Shown: piece after piece, positions 1 to 8,536 of the stretch | Layout: each line of letters opens with the position of its first letter | Numbering within the stretch: position 1 is the first letter of the stretch | Source: Williamsia faeni | Lineage (GTDB): Bacteria; Actinomycetota; Actinomycetes; Mycobacteriales; Mycobacteriaceae | Assembly: GCA_003202005.1 (NCBI GenBank) | Contig: QJJF01000011.1 | Location: forward strand, 1 to 64,000 | DNA: 64,000 bases | Reading direction: 5' to 3' | The notes under the pieces: generated by a model | Database searches by the model: none | Seen by the model: the letters and a program-made list of their open reading frames with translations, nothing else | Told to the model about the DNA's origin: nothing | Translations under genes and position numbers: made by a program

Positions 1-1040
1 TTCATGCTGGTGCGCACGGTTGCCAGGCGTTGACCGGCATCGGCGTGGTGGGTGCCCAGGTTGCACATCAGGAGCCCGAGCCGATTCCCGGATTCAGATT
101 CGGACTCGGATTGTCCGCGCAACGAAACCGGGACCATCGCGACCAGCGGGTCGGTTGGCAATGCGTCCAGAGAGTGTAAGTAAGTGCGCAGCGCCCCCGA
201 ACACAAGGCCAGCACCACATCGTTGATGGTGGAGTCGGCGTGTTTGGCGATCATTCGGAGCCGTTCCAGTGGCCAGGTGCGGGCGGCAAAGTCCCGCGCA
301 CCACTGATCGGGACGTTCAGCAGGGTGTGCGGCGCCCTCAACGACACCGGACCACCGCGGCCATGTACGGCGTGATTCACCGTCCGGGTCAGCGCCGGCA
401 CCAACCCCGCAACCTCGCCCACCGCATGGCGGACGGTGGACGAAGCTGCGCCCGGCAGCTGCAGTAGACGGGTACCGGGCGCACCGTCATTCGAGGCAGG
501 CCGAGGCCCGGCAGTCGCCGCCACCGGCGGCTCCCACGGTGCGGGCATGCCGCGCTCGTCCGGGTTCTCGTTCAGCGCGCTACGCAACAGTTTCATTGCC
601 GCCGTACCGTCGGCGAGTGCGTGATGGATCTTGACGTATACCGCCAACCGGCCATCGTCCAATCCTTCGATCAGGTGCATCTCCCACAGTGGCCGACCGC
701 GGTCGAGGAGGTTTGCGTGTAAACGGGAAACCAGGACCATCAGTTCAGCCATGCCGCCGGGTCTCGGCAGGGCATCGCGGCGGACGTGATGACCGAGGTC
801 GATCTCGGTCTCGACATCCCAGCCCCACTGACCGAGTGTGGTCACCGAGCGTCGAGCCATCTTCCGAAACAGCGGCGCCACCACATCCCGGGCCAGCGCG
901 GCCTCGAACAAGGCGGACAAATCAGCCGCGTCGCCATCGTCAGGCGGGGTGAACAGCGCCAAAGCCCCGACGTGCATCGGGTGCTCGCGGGACTCTCCTA
1001 ACAAGAACATCGAATCGGTCGGGGACATCGGCAACAACAT
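1..1040 (-). CDS. Wax ester synthase/diacylglycerol acyltransferase (WS/DGAT), 3' end outside window
   Basis: The minus frame stays open from ATG 1040 to the left edge (346 residues; the family is usually 450-480, so about 110 C-terminal residues are missing). The N-terminus MLLPMSPTDSMFLLGE is typical, and the acyltransferase active site HHxxxDG is present as KIHHALADG near residues 135-143. The conserved block LGTHHADAGQRLATVRTSM lies at the cut end. Enzymes of this family esterify acyl-CoA to diacylglycerol or fatty alcohols to make storage triacylglycerol or wax ester at the inner membrane. The start codon overlaps the stop of the upstream GAF stub (TGATG), so the two are probably translationally coupled. 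A DosR-box-like palindrome lies upstream of the pair, recalling the hypoxia-induced tgs1 of M. tuberculosis. Family assignment is firm; substrate preference cannot be read. Confidence 0.88.
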   Translation of the reverse strand, partial: MLLPMSPTDSMFLLGESREHPMHVGALALFTPPDDGDAADLSALFEAALARDVVAPLFRKMARRSVTTLGQWGWDVETEIDLGHHVRRDALPRPGGMAELMVLVSRLHANLLDRGRPLWEMHLIEGLDDGRLAVYVKIHHALADGTAAMKLLRSALNENPDERGMPAPWEPPVAATAGPRPASNDGAPGTRLLQLPGAASSTVRHAVGEVAGLVPALTRTVNHAVHGRGGPVSLRAPHTLLNVPISGARDFAARTWPLERLRMIAKHADSTINDVVLALCSGALRTYLHSLDALPTDPLVAMVPVSLRGQSESESESGNRLGLLMCNLGTHHADAGQRLATVRTSM

Positions 1041-1243
1041 CAATAACGGCCCTTCGTTTTCAGAACCCCGAACTCTCGGGAGAAGCAGTCGGAGGCAACG
1101 ACGCTGACATACTCGGCGGCAGGCACGATCTGTCTGGCAGCTTTCGAAATCGCCACCAGCAGGGCACCGTCAGAGTGTGCGGTGACCAATGCCCGAGCCA
1201 CCCTAGCGAGGTCTTCAGGAAGGTTCTCTGCGTACTCGTTCAT
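1040..1243 (-). CDS. Short GAF-domain N-terminal stub (67 aa)
   Basis: It encodes MNEYAENLPEDLARVARALV followed by about 45 more residues ending in KTKGRY. This resembles the first third of the GAF domain of mycobacterial GAF-ANTAR proteins; the rest of the GAF domain and the ANTAR domain are absent, so it is probably a truncated relic or a small coupling ORF. An ATG also occurs at 1249, but the GGAGG ribosome site directly abuts it and sits 6 nt from the ATG at 1243, so 1243 is preferred. The stop overlaps the start of the WS/DGAT gene. It would be the first gene of a transcript starting downstream of the DosR-like box. It may serve only to deliver ribosomes to the acyltransferase start; no function is assigned. 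Confidence 0.5.
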   Translation of the reverse strand: MNEYAENLPEDLARVARALVTAHSDGALLVAISKAARQIVPAAEYVSVVASDCFSREFGVLKTKGRY

Positions 1244-1332
1244 GGTCATCCTCCACTCTCTGGATCACCAATTTTCGGCTCTCGATCTCATAGCATCACG
1301 TGCGCTCACATGCGTCTATGACATCGACGACC

Positions 1333-1352
1333 CATAGGACTAAAGTCCCTGT
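1333..1352 (-). promoter_or_regulatory. DosR-box-like palindrome
   Basis: The sequence contains GGACTAAAGTCCC, the core of the known DosR (DevR) consensus TTSGGGACTWWAGTCCCSAA. The core matches well and the outer positions poorly. It lies about 90 bp upstream of the GAF stub/WS-DGAT pair. In M. tuberculosis the DosR regulon includes the WS/DGAT gene tgs1, so the position makes sense. Binding itself is inferred. Confidence 0.55.
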
Positions 1353-2066
1353 GCCACTGGACCATCGACACGCCCATATTCATCCGGATAGACGATTGTA
1401 TGGGCGCCCAGGATCACCTATGGGCGGCCACGAAGCGCGCTCACCAAACCACGCGAAGGTGCTGTGCCGCGGTCGATACTCGCCGTCTCTGTTCCTCCCC
1501 CGGCGCGGCCTTGGTCCGACACCACGCGGTAGACCACGCTCCGCCATCAGTGCCGGTCTCCCGACAACAGACGACCCGTCTCCGATAAGCCGCCCTTATG
1601 TCGGGTTCAGGCGGTCGCAGAGCGAACAAGCCTTTACAGTTGGCCGATGTTCTCGCAAACCGTAGGTGTCCATTCCCTGTGAGGAGTTGAACTGGCCCGC
1701 GCATCGAATAGTGCGGCATGCGCACCTTTGGTACCCACCTAAAGAGTTCGATCGCACCGACTGGCCTCGCAATGTCTGAATTATGCAGTGCACCAGGCAC
1801 TTTCAAGTCGGTGACGGTCTCACCGATCCAGACACATCAACCCCGCACGATGGGAACTGCACGACCTCCACCCAGACGCCCGGCGCACCATGGATTCACC
1901 AAGTGCCTAGTGAGATTGCGCTGCAGGCGAATCGAGAACCGGAGCGATTGTGGACTGATTTCTGAATTCACCGGAGTGCGATTTGGTGGCCGAAACAGAC
2001 ATAGAAGACCTCGGGCGTCAGTTCGCGAGGCGAACGACGCCGCTGCACAATGAGGCAACAGCCTCT
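1353..2066. other. About 0.7 kb without a recognisable gene
   Basis: Several overlapping open frames exist on both strands, but none has a recognisable domain, a good ribosome site or matching codon use. A short frame with a GTG start runs into 2089 and ends in EFAHAS; it was not recognised. The stretch separates the WS/DGAT unit from the 3' end of the oxidoreductase. Confidence 0.4.
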
Positions 2067-3212
2067 TCAGAGTTTGCGCATGCCTCTTAGCGCCCGAATA
2101 AATGGAAGAGCTGTCCCGAGCCCCTTGCGCAGTCGCGGGTGGAAGGCGCCGAGATCGCAGACGACTGCGTATCGGAGTCCGTTGTCACGCCACAGGGCAA
2201 CTTGGTCGACGATCTCCGCCGGCGTTCCCGTCAGATAGTGCTCGCGAACGAGTGACTCAGGAACCCGTTCGACGTAGTCGAGGACCGTTGCCTCATCGAG
2301 GGTCTGCGGCAAGATGTCCTGGAACCCCGTGAACGAATCACCCATCGGGTGAACCGCGCCGTGACGTACCCATTCCTTGGCCGGGAAGTTCAGGGCAAAT
2401 GCGCGAACGAGGACGCTGCCCACCAACTCATCGACGTCCGCTCGTGTTGTTCCGGCCAAAGCAAAGAACACGCCGGCCGGAATAATCTTCGCCGGGTCGC
2501 GGCCGGCGTCGGACGCGGCAGCGCGGACCGACTCGAGCATCGTCGCGTATTCGGTGGCCTGCATCGTCGCAACCGGGAACCATGCATCTGCATATTTGCC
2601 CGTTGCCCGCAACATGCGCGGACCGTGAGCAGCTATCCACATTTCTGGCCAAGTACCGCGATGCTGCGGGAGGTCGAACATCGCGTTCCGCAGCGGGAAG
2701 AACTCCGAATCACGGTTGACAGGCTGGCCTTTCGATTCCCACAGGGCTCGAATGGTCGCCAACGCCTCCTCGAACCGGGCGACTGGCCGCGTCCAGTCCA
2801 CGCCATATGGTTCGTTTCCTTCGCGTTCGCCGGTGCCGATACCAAGGATGGCTCGACCACGACTCAACAGATGCAGTGTCGCTGCTGCTTGTGCGGTCAC
2901 GGCTGGATTGCGTCGTGCGGTATCGGTGACGGCTGAGCCCAGTCGCAGTCGGCTGAGTCGATTCCGAGCGGCGAAATATCCGAGGGCGGTCCATGGCTCG
3001 TAATACGCGTCCACTCTGGGTACCAGTTTCGCTGCGCCTACGTATTTGGGCGACCACACCGACCTGGGAATAAGCGACATCAAGTGGTCTTGGACCCAAA
3101 TCGAATCTGCTCCCGCACTCTTCGCGACAGCCTGTGTATTCCGCATCATTAGGTTCGGCGTGAGGCGAGGGTTGACGGTAGGGTCGACGACGCCTGTCCT
3201 GAAGGTACTCAT
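2067..3212 (-). CDS. Luciferase-like (F420-type) ketoreductase, phthiodiolone ketoreductase family
   Basis: The 381-residue protein has the TIM-barrel layout of bacterial luciferase-like oxidoreductases. It closely resembles, in length and sequence, the mycobacterial phthiodiolone/phenolphthiodiolone dimycocerosate ketoreductase (Rv2951c type, as remembered): shared blocks include [46 protein letters not shown] and AVHPMG. Members use reduced coenzyme F420 to reduce ketones. The start is ATG 3212, with GAGGGG 5 nt upstream; an in-frame extension to 3452 lacks family similarity. It lies 283 bp downstream of a P450 on the same strand and probably shares its transcript. No PDIM polyketide genes are nearby, so the substrate is probably a different keto lipid or xenobiotic. 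Family is confident; substrate unknown. Confidence 0.85.
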   Translation of the reverse strand: MSTFRTGVVDPTVNPRLTPNLMMRNTQAVAKSAGADSIWVQDHLMSLIPRSVWSPKYVGAAKLVPRVDAYYEPWTALGYFAARNRLSRLRLGSAVTDTARRNPAVTAQAAATLHLLSRGRAILGIGTGEREGNEPYGVDWTRPVARFEEALATIRALWESKGQPVNRDSEFFPLRNAMFDLPQHRGTWPEMWIAAHGPRMLRATGKYADAWFPVATMQATEYATMLESVRAAASDAGRDPAKIIPAGVFFALAGTTRADVDELVGSVLVRAFALNFPAKEWVRHGAVHPMGDSFTGFQDILPQTLDEATVLDYVERVPESLVREHYLTGTPAEIVDQVALWRDNGLRYAVVCDLGAFHPRLRKGLGTALPFIRALRGMRKL

Positions 3213-3495
3213 CGCGCACCCCTCGATGTTCGGGTTTGCCAATCGTATCCGCTTCGTCGCAGGTCGGCAGACGAATAGCGCACGCGCGCTCCGGGTCGGG
3301 GCAGGTATACGACTTTCCGTACTCGACCTTGCCCAGTCAGCCGGACCGAGACGACCGCCGAGTCGTCGCCAGCAGTGCCGCGCTGGCCCGAGCAGCGAAA
3401 GCTGCTGGCCACAAACGGGTTTGCTATTCCGAGAACCAGATATGCCGACCAATGCGCAAGGCCCGCCGGCGTTCGACGGTCAATAGCGGTGGAAC

Positions 3496-4830
3496 TCACC
3501 GTGCGGGTATGGCGGCGAGTTGCTGATCGTCGCACATCCGTTGAAGCTTGACCAGGGTCGCGTCCAGACCCGGTCCGAGCTTGGGGCCCGGAGTGAAAGT
3601 TGCTGGTAGGTGCCGCATTCCCTGGATTATCCCGATGGTGTCGTAGTGCACGGCAGCAGCCGGGTCGCACCGGTAGTCGGGCATCCGGTCCAGCACGCCC
3701 AACAGCATTGTCTTGAACACCGTGCGTGCGACGTTCGACCCGATGCAGCGGTGGGTTCCCAGTCCAAAGCTAAAGTGCCGATTCGCACTGCGATCGATGT
3801 GGATGGTGTTGGGTTCGGGGAAGACCTCGGGATCGCGGTTGGCCATGGCAAACGAAAGCCACAGTCGCTCACCTTCTTTGAGGTCGGTCCCGGAAAATGT
3901 GCAGTCTGCTGAAATGGTCCGCCCATCACCGGCTGCGGGGGTGAAGTAGCGCAGGAACTCTTCTGTAGCCGGATCGAGGAGATCATCTCGCTCTTCGCTC
4001 AACCTGGCGCGTTCGTCCGGGTTGTCCGACAGCCATTCCAGAGCATGTGCGGTCAGCGCGGTCGTGGTGTCAAAGCCGCCAGCGATGAGTAGCCCCAGCA
4101 TGCCCAGGATCTCTCCTTGGGAGGCCGGTTCGTCATCGATCCGCAGGTCGATCAGCGCCCCGATCAGGCCAGGACGTCGGTGCTGACGAATCGCGTCGAC
4201 AGTGGACAACAGATCGACGTACATAGCCTCAATCTTCTGATGTAAGCGAGCCGCGTCGGGTGAGTTCATCGGTGTGTACACCGCGGCATGCATGGGTTCG
4301 CTGTAGACCGACCAACGCTCGAGCCGAATCCCCAGAATCGCCAGGGTCAGGACTGCGGGAGCAATATTGGCGAGGTCGTCGACAAAATCGATGGTGCCGC
4401 TCTCGATCCGCTCATCGATACTCGCATCGACCACCTCCTGGATAAACGGTTCCCACCGTTTCACTGCGGCCGGGGACAGGTAAGGATTGAGGATCTGGCG
4501 GTACTGGTGGTGTTCGGGGTCGTCCATCTCGAGGATGCCCGATCGAGGGTGGCTTTCACTTTCCATGCTGGGGATGGTGACCCCCTTGTAGCCCTTTCGA
4601 AGGCCCTCAGGATCGCGGTCACTGGAGACCTGCCCAGAACGCGCCAACTCGAACACTTCGCGGTTACCGGCGGCCACCCAATGCCCACCATCAGTATCAG
4701 TCCACGCCAAAGGACATTCTCGGTGCATCTCCTGGGTAATCGACTCGAACTGATGTCGATACTCGGGGCCATGGCGGTCAAAGTGAATTCGCTTTGTCGA
4801 CGGCCGGTCGCCGGGCTGTTCGGCAGTCAT
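3496..4830 (-). CDS. Cytochrome P450 (copy A)
   Basis: A soluble 444-residue P450 with no membrane anchor. It has the C-helix HxxxR (H107/R111), the oxygen-binding I-helix motif AGGFDTTT at 250-257, the K-helix ExxR (E291/R294) and the heme loop FSFGLGTHRCIG with the ligand Cys362. Such enzymes hydroxylate small hydrophobic compounds using electrons from a ferredoxin. It is about 90% identical to the P450 at 8537-9874, and the two upstream regions are also alike, so this is a recent module duplication. No ferredoxin or ferredoxin reductase gene lies beside it. A luciferase-like oxidoreductase follows downstream, as it does for the second copy. The substrate is unknown; the neighbouring epoxide-hydrolase-like and F420-type enzymes suggest breakdown of a terpenoid, alicyclic or steroid-like molecule (inference). 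Confidence 0.93.
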   Translation of the reverse strand: MTAEQPGDRPSTKRIHFDRHGPEYRHQFESITQEMHRECPLAWTDTDGGHWVAAGNREVFELARSGQVSSDRDPEGLRKGYKGVTIPSMESESHPRSGILEMDDPEHHQYRQILNPYLSPAAVKRWEPFIQEVVDASIDERIESGTIDFVDDLANIAPAVLTLAILGIRLERWSVYSEPMHAAVYTPMNSPDAARLHQKIEAMYVDLLSTVDAIRQHRRPGLIGALIDLRIDDEPASQGEILGMLGLLIAGGFDTTTALTAHALEWLSDNPDERARLSEERDDLLDPATEEFLRYFTPAAGDGRTISADCTFSGTDLKEGERLWLSFAMANRDPEVFPEPNTIHIDRSANRHFSFGLGTHRCIGSNVARTVFKTMLLGVLDRMPDYRCDPAAAVHYDTIGIIQGMRHLPATFTPGPKLGPGLDATLVKLQRMCDDQQLAAIPAR

Positions 4831-4970
4831 GATGACCAGTCCTTCCTTGCCCTCTGTCCACTAAGTGTTCAGCGACAAAACAACTGAACTCATGGGCACT
4901 GCCCACGGGTGTATCATATTCGCCTGTCAAGCTCGGGTTGAACGATTTCACGTAGATCTAATTCTTTGTT

Positions 4971-4984
4971 TGGTTATGCAACAA
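4971..4984 (-). promoter_or_regulatory. Candidate operator upstream of P450 copy A
   Basis: TGGTTATGCAACAA lies about 140 bp upstream of the P450 start. It is a near-palindrome (TGGTT-ATGC-AACAA). The matching position before P450 copy B carries the perfect version TTGTTATGCAACAA. Its conservation in otherwise diverged upstream DNA suggests a repressor site. Confidence 0.4.
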
Positions 4985-5242
4985 AGGTTTTTGTCCATTT
5001 GATTGACCTTGGGGCCGGACGGTGGAATCAGCTGGTCGATTCGACGATCAGACGACGGGTTAAGGTTTCGATGACTGAATGCCGCTCAGTGGGAGTTGAT
5101 TTCGGCGTTGATGCCGACGATGGGCGGGGCGCAGTGGCCATCCCTTTGGGGATGATCGCTGCTGCGAGGCAAGAAGGAATGTGCTAGCCGCGGCGGGAGG
5201 CCACAATGAGCTCGACGAGGAACCCTAGATATCGAGGGCGGT

Positions 5243-5341
5243 TCAGTTGGCAGATATCGGTTGCATCATCGCCAACTCGTCGCCAGCCGGGTCCTGCAAC
5301 CACTGCACGCCATAGCCGACCTGCCAATGAACGCCATCTAG
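5243..5341 (-). pseudogene. C-terminal remnant of a VOC/glyoxalase-like protein
   Basis: Read on the minus strand, this stretch gives about 32 residues including GYGVQWLQDPAGDELAMMQP and then a stop. The pattern resembles the last strand of a vicinal-oxygen-chelate domain protein. No start codon or N-terminal domain remains, and the fragment directly abuts the 3' end of the hydrolase gene. Function lost. Confidence 0.35.
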
Positions 5342-5350
5342 GCGGTAGTC

Positions 5351-6103
5351 CTAGTCGAGGGTTTCCCAGAAGTTGGTGAGTGCGGCTGCGCCGCGAGCGG
5401 GGTCTTGCACCATCCACCAGTGGCCCAGTCCGTCGAGTACTTCCGTGTGCGCACCAGCTCTTTCGGCCGCGCGCCGCCGTATTTCCTCGGAGCCGCCGTA
5501 GGGATCCTCGGTCGCCAGTAGTGATAAGCCGGGACGAGCCCGAGCGTTCTCCAGCCCGCGTCCAGCTTCAACCATTGCTGGTTGATGGGCCGAGCGGTAC
5601 AGCGACAGGATCGCCTGACCCATCTGCGGACCCTGGGCCTGAGCAATCGGTGTTGCGATGTCCGTCGATAGGTACGGGGCCCACCGGGCGACGCGATCTT
5701 CGACGGTGCCGCCGAGCATTGTTTCGACCAATTGCTCGCCTTCGCCGGGGGTCTGCCACACCTGGGCCAGGTCATGCCAGTGGTAGTCGGGGTCGTATAT
5801 TCCGACGGCGTCACTTGCCCAGCTGCGTACCAGCTCGGGTCGATGCATCATCACATTCACGACGTGTCCGCCGCCCCAGTCGTGACCGACGAGATCGACC
5901 GGTCCGTCGATGCCGGCCAGCTCGTCTTCGAGCCAGTCGCGGTAGGCGAGGCAAGTCGCCGGGAAGCCGTCAGGTAGAGGCGCACCGAATCCTGGCGGGG
6001 ACAGCCGCACCACATCGTCGCGCTCGAGAGCTTCGACGAGCGGGCCCCAGATCGCCTCGGTCTCCGGATTGCCGTGCACCAAAACCACAGTCATGCTGAT
6101 CAT
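5351..6103 (-). CDS. Alpha/beta hydrolase, epoxide hydrolase/haloalkane dehalogenase type
   Basis: A 250-residue alpha/beta-hydrolase fold protein. The first strand ends in VLVHGNPETEAIW, giving the HGNP oxyanion loop. The nucleophile elbow VGHDWGGG carries an aspartate instead of serine, as in epoxide hydrolases and haloalkane dehalogenases. The catalytic histidine is in GLGHWWMVQDP near the C-terminus. The chosen start is ATG 6103, with GAGG about 7 nt upstream; 6124 and 6094 are alternatives. It lies between the two P450/oxidoreductase modules on the same strand, so it could open epoxides made by a P450 (inference). Its 5' end abuts the IS3 element, which may have displaced its original promoter. 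Confidence 0.8.
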   Translation of the reverse strand: MISMTVVLVHGNPETEAIWGPLVEALERDDVVRLSPPGFGAPLPDGFPATCLAYRDWLEDELAGIDGPVDLVGHDWGGGHVVNVMMHRPELVRSWASDAVGIYDPDYHWHDLAQVWQTPGEGEQLVETMLGGTVEDRVARWAPYLSTDIATPIAQAQGPQMGQAILSLYRSAHQPAMVEAGRGLENARARPGLSLLATEDPYGGSEEIRRRAAERAGAHTEVLDGLGHWWMVQDPARGAAALTNFWETLD

Positions 6104-6188
6104 CTTCGCACCTCGGTACGGCATGGCAAAAGCTCTTTGAAGCGTCCCGGGTCTGGTGGAGACCGTGATCTCACCCGGAGAATACGAA

Positions 6189-6515
6189 TTGGCTGCACCG
6201 AGGAAGTTCGTTCAGGAGACCCGTGAGCGGGCTGTGAGGATGTATGAGGACCGGCTCGCGGAGTATGGCGGGTCCGAGCTCTCTGCGCGTAAGCATGTCG
6301 GTGCGTTGCTGGATATCAAGCCGGCGACCTTGCGTAACTGGATCGAGAAGGACATGCCAGTGGCCGCGGCGCATGACTCGAAAACAGTGGCCGATCAGGA
6401 TGCCGAACTCGCTGCGCTGCGTAAGGAGAACGCCGAATTACGTAGGGCCGATGAGATTCTGAAGACTGCGTCAGCGTTTTTCGAAGCGGAGGAGGTCGAC
6501 CGCCGACTGCGGTGA
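6189..6515 (+). CDS. IS3-family transposase OrfA (HTH protein)
   Basis: It encodes about 108 residues starting AAPRKFVQETRERAVRMYED, a typical IS3 OrfA helix-turn-helix protein, with DIKPATLRNWIEKD as recognition region and a leucine-zipper-like C-terminal part (AELAALRKENAELRRADEIL). OrfA binds the element's ends. The preferred start is TTG 6189 with GGAG 8 nt upstream; the frame opens at 6156. The 3' end overlaps orfB in the -1 frame, and a TTTTTC tract near 6477 would suit the programmed -1 frameshift used by this family. Because orfB is broken, it cannot make an active transposase alone. Confidence 0.82.
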   Translation: MAAPRKFVQETRERAVRMYEDRLAEYGGSELSARKHVGALLDIKPATLRNWIEKDMPVAAAHDSKTVADQDAELAALRKENAELRRADEILKTASAFFEAEEVDRRLR

Positions 6516-6898
6516 TCGTCGACTACATCGACGCTCACAAAGACCGGTTCGGGGTCTGCGGTGTGCTCACCGAGCACGGAATGCAAATCGCCCCGTCCAC
6601 TTACTACGCCCGCAAGAAGGCGGGCCCGATGTTGGCCGATGCGTACGACGCGCACGCCGTCTACCGCGAGTATATCCGCCAACGTGGTGTCCACGGGTGC
6701 GCAAGATGTGGCACGCGATGTGGCGCTGCGGCCACTCGATGGGCCGCGACAAGGTGGCCGATTGATGGGATCTGCGGAATCTCCGGAGCGATCCGCGGCA
6801 AGCACCGCACGGTCACGACCCGACGTGATGACACCGCGCAGATACACCCCGATCATGTTAAGCGTCAATGGAATTCACCGACCAGCCCAGATCAGTGA
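6512..6898 (+). pseudogene. IS3-family OrfB, degraded 5' part
   Basis: The frame begins IVDYIDAHKDRFGV and continues through LTEHGMQIAPSTYYARKKAG, the normal start of an IS3 OrfB integrase. A frameshift near 6700 (after RQRGVHG) disrupts it, and family-like sequence returns as KHRTVTTRRDD and HPDHVKRQWNSPTSPDQ before a stop. The DDE catalytic core does not follow in this orientation. Confidence 0.8.
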
Positions 6899-7002
6899 CC
6901 CGCCGCCCCAGAATGCGCCGAAAACACATCAACGAGAAACGCCACATACACGAACCCGGACAGAGTCCACACGTAGGCTGAATCAACAACCCACAAGGGT
7001 GC
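6892..7002 (-). pseudogene. Inverted central fragment of IS3 OrfB
   Basis: On the minus strand this reads LWVVDSAYVWTLSGFVYVAF followed by LVDVFSA, the conserved block containing the first catalytic region of IS3 OrfB. In a normal element it would follow the SPDQ residues that end the plus-strand part at 6898. The segment is therefore inverted in place. A small indel after VDVFS shifts the frame. Confidence 0.7.
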
Positions 7003-7011
7003 GATCAGGCG

Positions 7012-7065
7012 ACATGGCCGGTGTTAGACTTCGCCAGGTCTGACACCCCACCGAGGATTCGTGAC
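7012..7065. repeat. Short dispersed repeat, copy 1
   Basis: About 55 bp containing CGCCAGGTCTGACA match 62812-62866 at roughly 80%. The second copy overlaps the 3' end of the glutamine amidotransferase gene, so this may be a displaced scrap of a related gene end beside the IS. Confidence 0.5.
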
Positions 7066-7236
7066 TCGGTCCGCGCACCCGAAAGGGACGGGTATAAGGA
7101 CGTTGCATCTGCCAGACGCCCTGGGTTATGGCCGCATGAGGTCCTCAAGAAATCCTCCTCTATCACCTCTATCACCGCGGCAAGGCGTTTCGCGTCCTCA
7201 GCCCGCATCCACCAGGACCAAATCGGTGCATCCAGG

Positions 7237-8157
7237 CTAGGGCACTTTCGGTTTGATTTCCTCGATGACCCACTGGGCGTAGTCAAGGTAGGCGTTCACA
7301 TCGTCCACCGGCGGAATGGGCACCGACGACATCGTGACGCCCAACTCGGCGAATCTTCCGAGCCGGTCGATGATCTCGGGCGCAGTCATGCCGGGCCTCT
7401 GAGTGGGGTCATCGATCAGCACATGGCCTTCTCCGACCAGGGAGGTGCCCAAGCCGTAACAGACTTCGAACGTGCCGCCGTTGTAAGTCGGCTGGGACTT
7501 GATGATGTCGATCTTCGCCGGAAACTCTTCGGGTTGGGTGAGAAACGGCATCCAACCCGAGGCAAACCGGGCCGCACGCTTGAGTTGAGCGTCGGCGTCG
7601 CCACCGATCCAGATCGGTGGATGGGGCTTTTGTACCGGCTTCGGCGCGAACGCCACATTGTCGAACGAGACGTATTTGCCGTGGAAACTCGGCGCTTCGC
7701 TTGTCCACAATTCGATGATCGCGGCAAGGTATTCGTCGGCCATGCGCCCGCGCTCGTGAAAGGGAACCCCGAGGATCGTGAACTCTTCCTCGTCCCAGCC
7801 GACGCCGAATGTGCACATGATCCGACCGGCGCTCATCCAATCCGCGGTCGCCAAGGCTTTCGCCATAATGACGGGATGCTGCAGCGGCAGCAGTGTGACA
7901 CAGGAGTTCACCGGAATGCTTCGCGTCGCGCCGGCCAGGTAGGCCTGCGCAACAATCGAATGAAAGTAGTGCGGCCCCGACAATTCTATATGCGCGTGCG
8001 GGACGACGAAATGTTCAGGTACGGCAAGCATGTCGTAGCCGAGCTCTTCGGCACGCTGGGCCATGACCGCCTGATCGGCACCGGTCACGCTGAACTCCCA
8101 TGGCTGGGTCAGCGCTTTGAGCTCCATCATGTGCGGCATCGGGAATACGAACTTCAT
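7237..8157 (-). CDS. Luciferase-like (F420-type) oxidoreductase
   Basis: A 306-residue single-domain luciferase-like TIM-barrel protein. Typical blocks are AEELGYDMLAVPEHFVVPHA, the LLPLQHPVIMAKALATAD strand, the FGVGWDEEEF loop and PHPPIWIGGDADAQLKRAAR. These enzymes use F420H2 or FMNH2 to reduce or oxidise small substrates; cofactor choice cannot be decided here. The start ATG 8157 gives the standard N-terminus MKFVFPMPHMM. It lies 379 bp downstream of P450 copy B, parallel to the P450-A/ketoreductase pair, although the two oxidoreductases are only distantly alike (306 versus 381 residues). A role in the same degradative pathway as the P450 is inferred. Confidence 0.85.
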   Translation of the reverse strand: MKFVFPMPHMMELKALTQPWEFSVTGADQAVMAQRAEELGYDMLAVPEHFVVPHAHIELSGPHYFHSIVAQAYLAGATRSIPVNSCVTLLPLQHPVIMAKALATADWMSAGRIMCTFGVGWDEEEFTILGVPFHERGRMADEYLAAIIELWTSEAPSFHGKYVSFDNVAFAPKPVQKPHPPIWIGGDADAQLKRAARFASGWMPFLTQPEEFPAKIDIIKSQPTYNGGTFEVCYGLGTSLVGEGHVLIDDPTQRPGMTAPEIIDRLGRFAELGVTMSSVPIPPVDDVNAYLDYAQWVIEEIKPKVP

Positions 8158-8536
8158 GGCACCATTTCTTTCACTCGGACCAGGCTGTAAGGGCGTATTG
8201 GCGACTGTGGCAGGGCGCGCATCGTTCTCGCCCGCGCCGAAGCTCGGAGCCGACGCAAACCCACACGCAGGGGCGCGTTGTGAACTGTCCCGCGTGTGAT
8301 GCGCACCTTGATGTTTGGGAACGTGCTTTCATACCGCGCTGATCGGACGTCGCGCCATCAGAAGCTGATCTCGACGCAAAACCCTCCACTCCAATACGTC
8401 ACCTCATCGGGCCGCCGCGTCCAGTCACCACGATCGCCAAGCGTCCATCGTCTCGGTGCCACTGCGCCGCGGGTGGTGTGAATATCGGTTGAATGTGTGC
8501 AGAGCCACAGGGCATTCGACGAACAATTTGCTGTGA
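8158..8536. other. Spacer without recognisable gene
   Basis: About 380 bp between the oxidoreductase and P450 copy B. No coding frame with family similarity, no clear terminator and no promoter were found. Confidence 0.35.

Larger units (their letters stand above)
6147..7010 (+). mobile_element. Decayed and internally rearranged IS3-family element
   Basis: An IS3-type orfA is intact, the start of orfB is frame-broken, and a central part of orfB is found on the opposite strand. The left end (GGTCTGGTGGAGACCGTGAT) matches the left end of the IS scar at 30.23 kb (GGTCTGGTGGACACCGGTGAT), which helps place the boundary. The right end was not identified. The element lies between the P450 modules and may be linked to their duplication. 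Confidence 0.75.

Noticed and set aside
1300-2058. Overlapping open frames on both strands between the DGAT unit and the ketoreductase
   Set aside because: No domain, no ribosome site, and conflicting frames of similar length typical of noncoding high-GC DNA.
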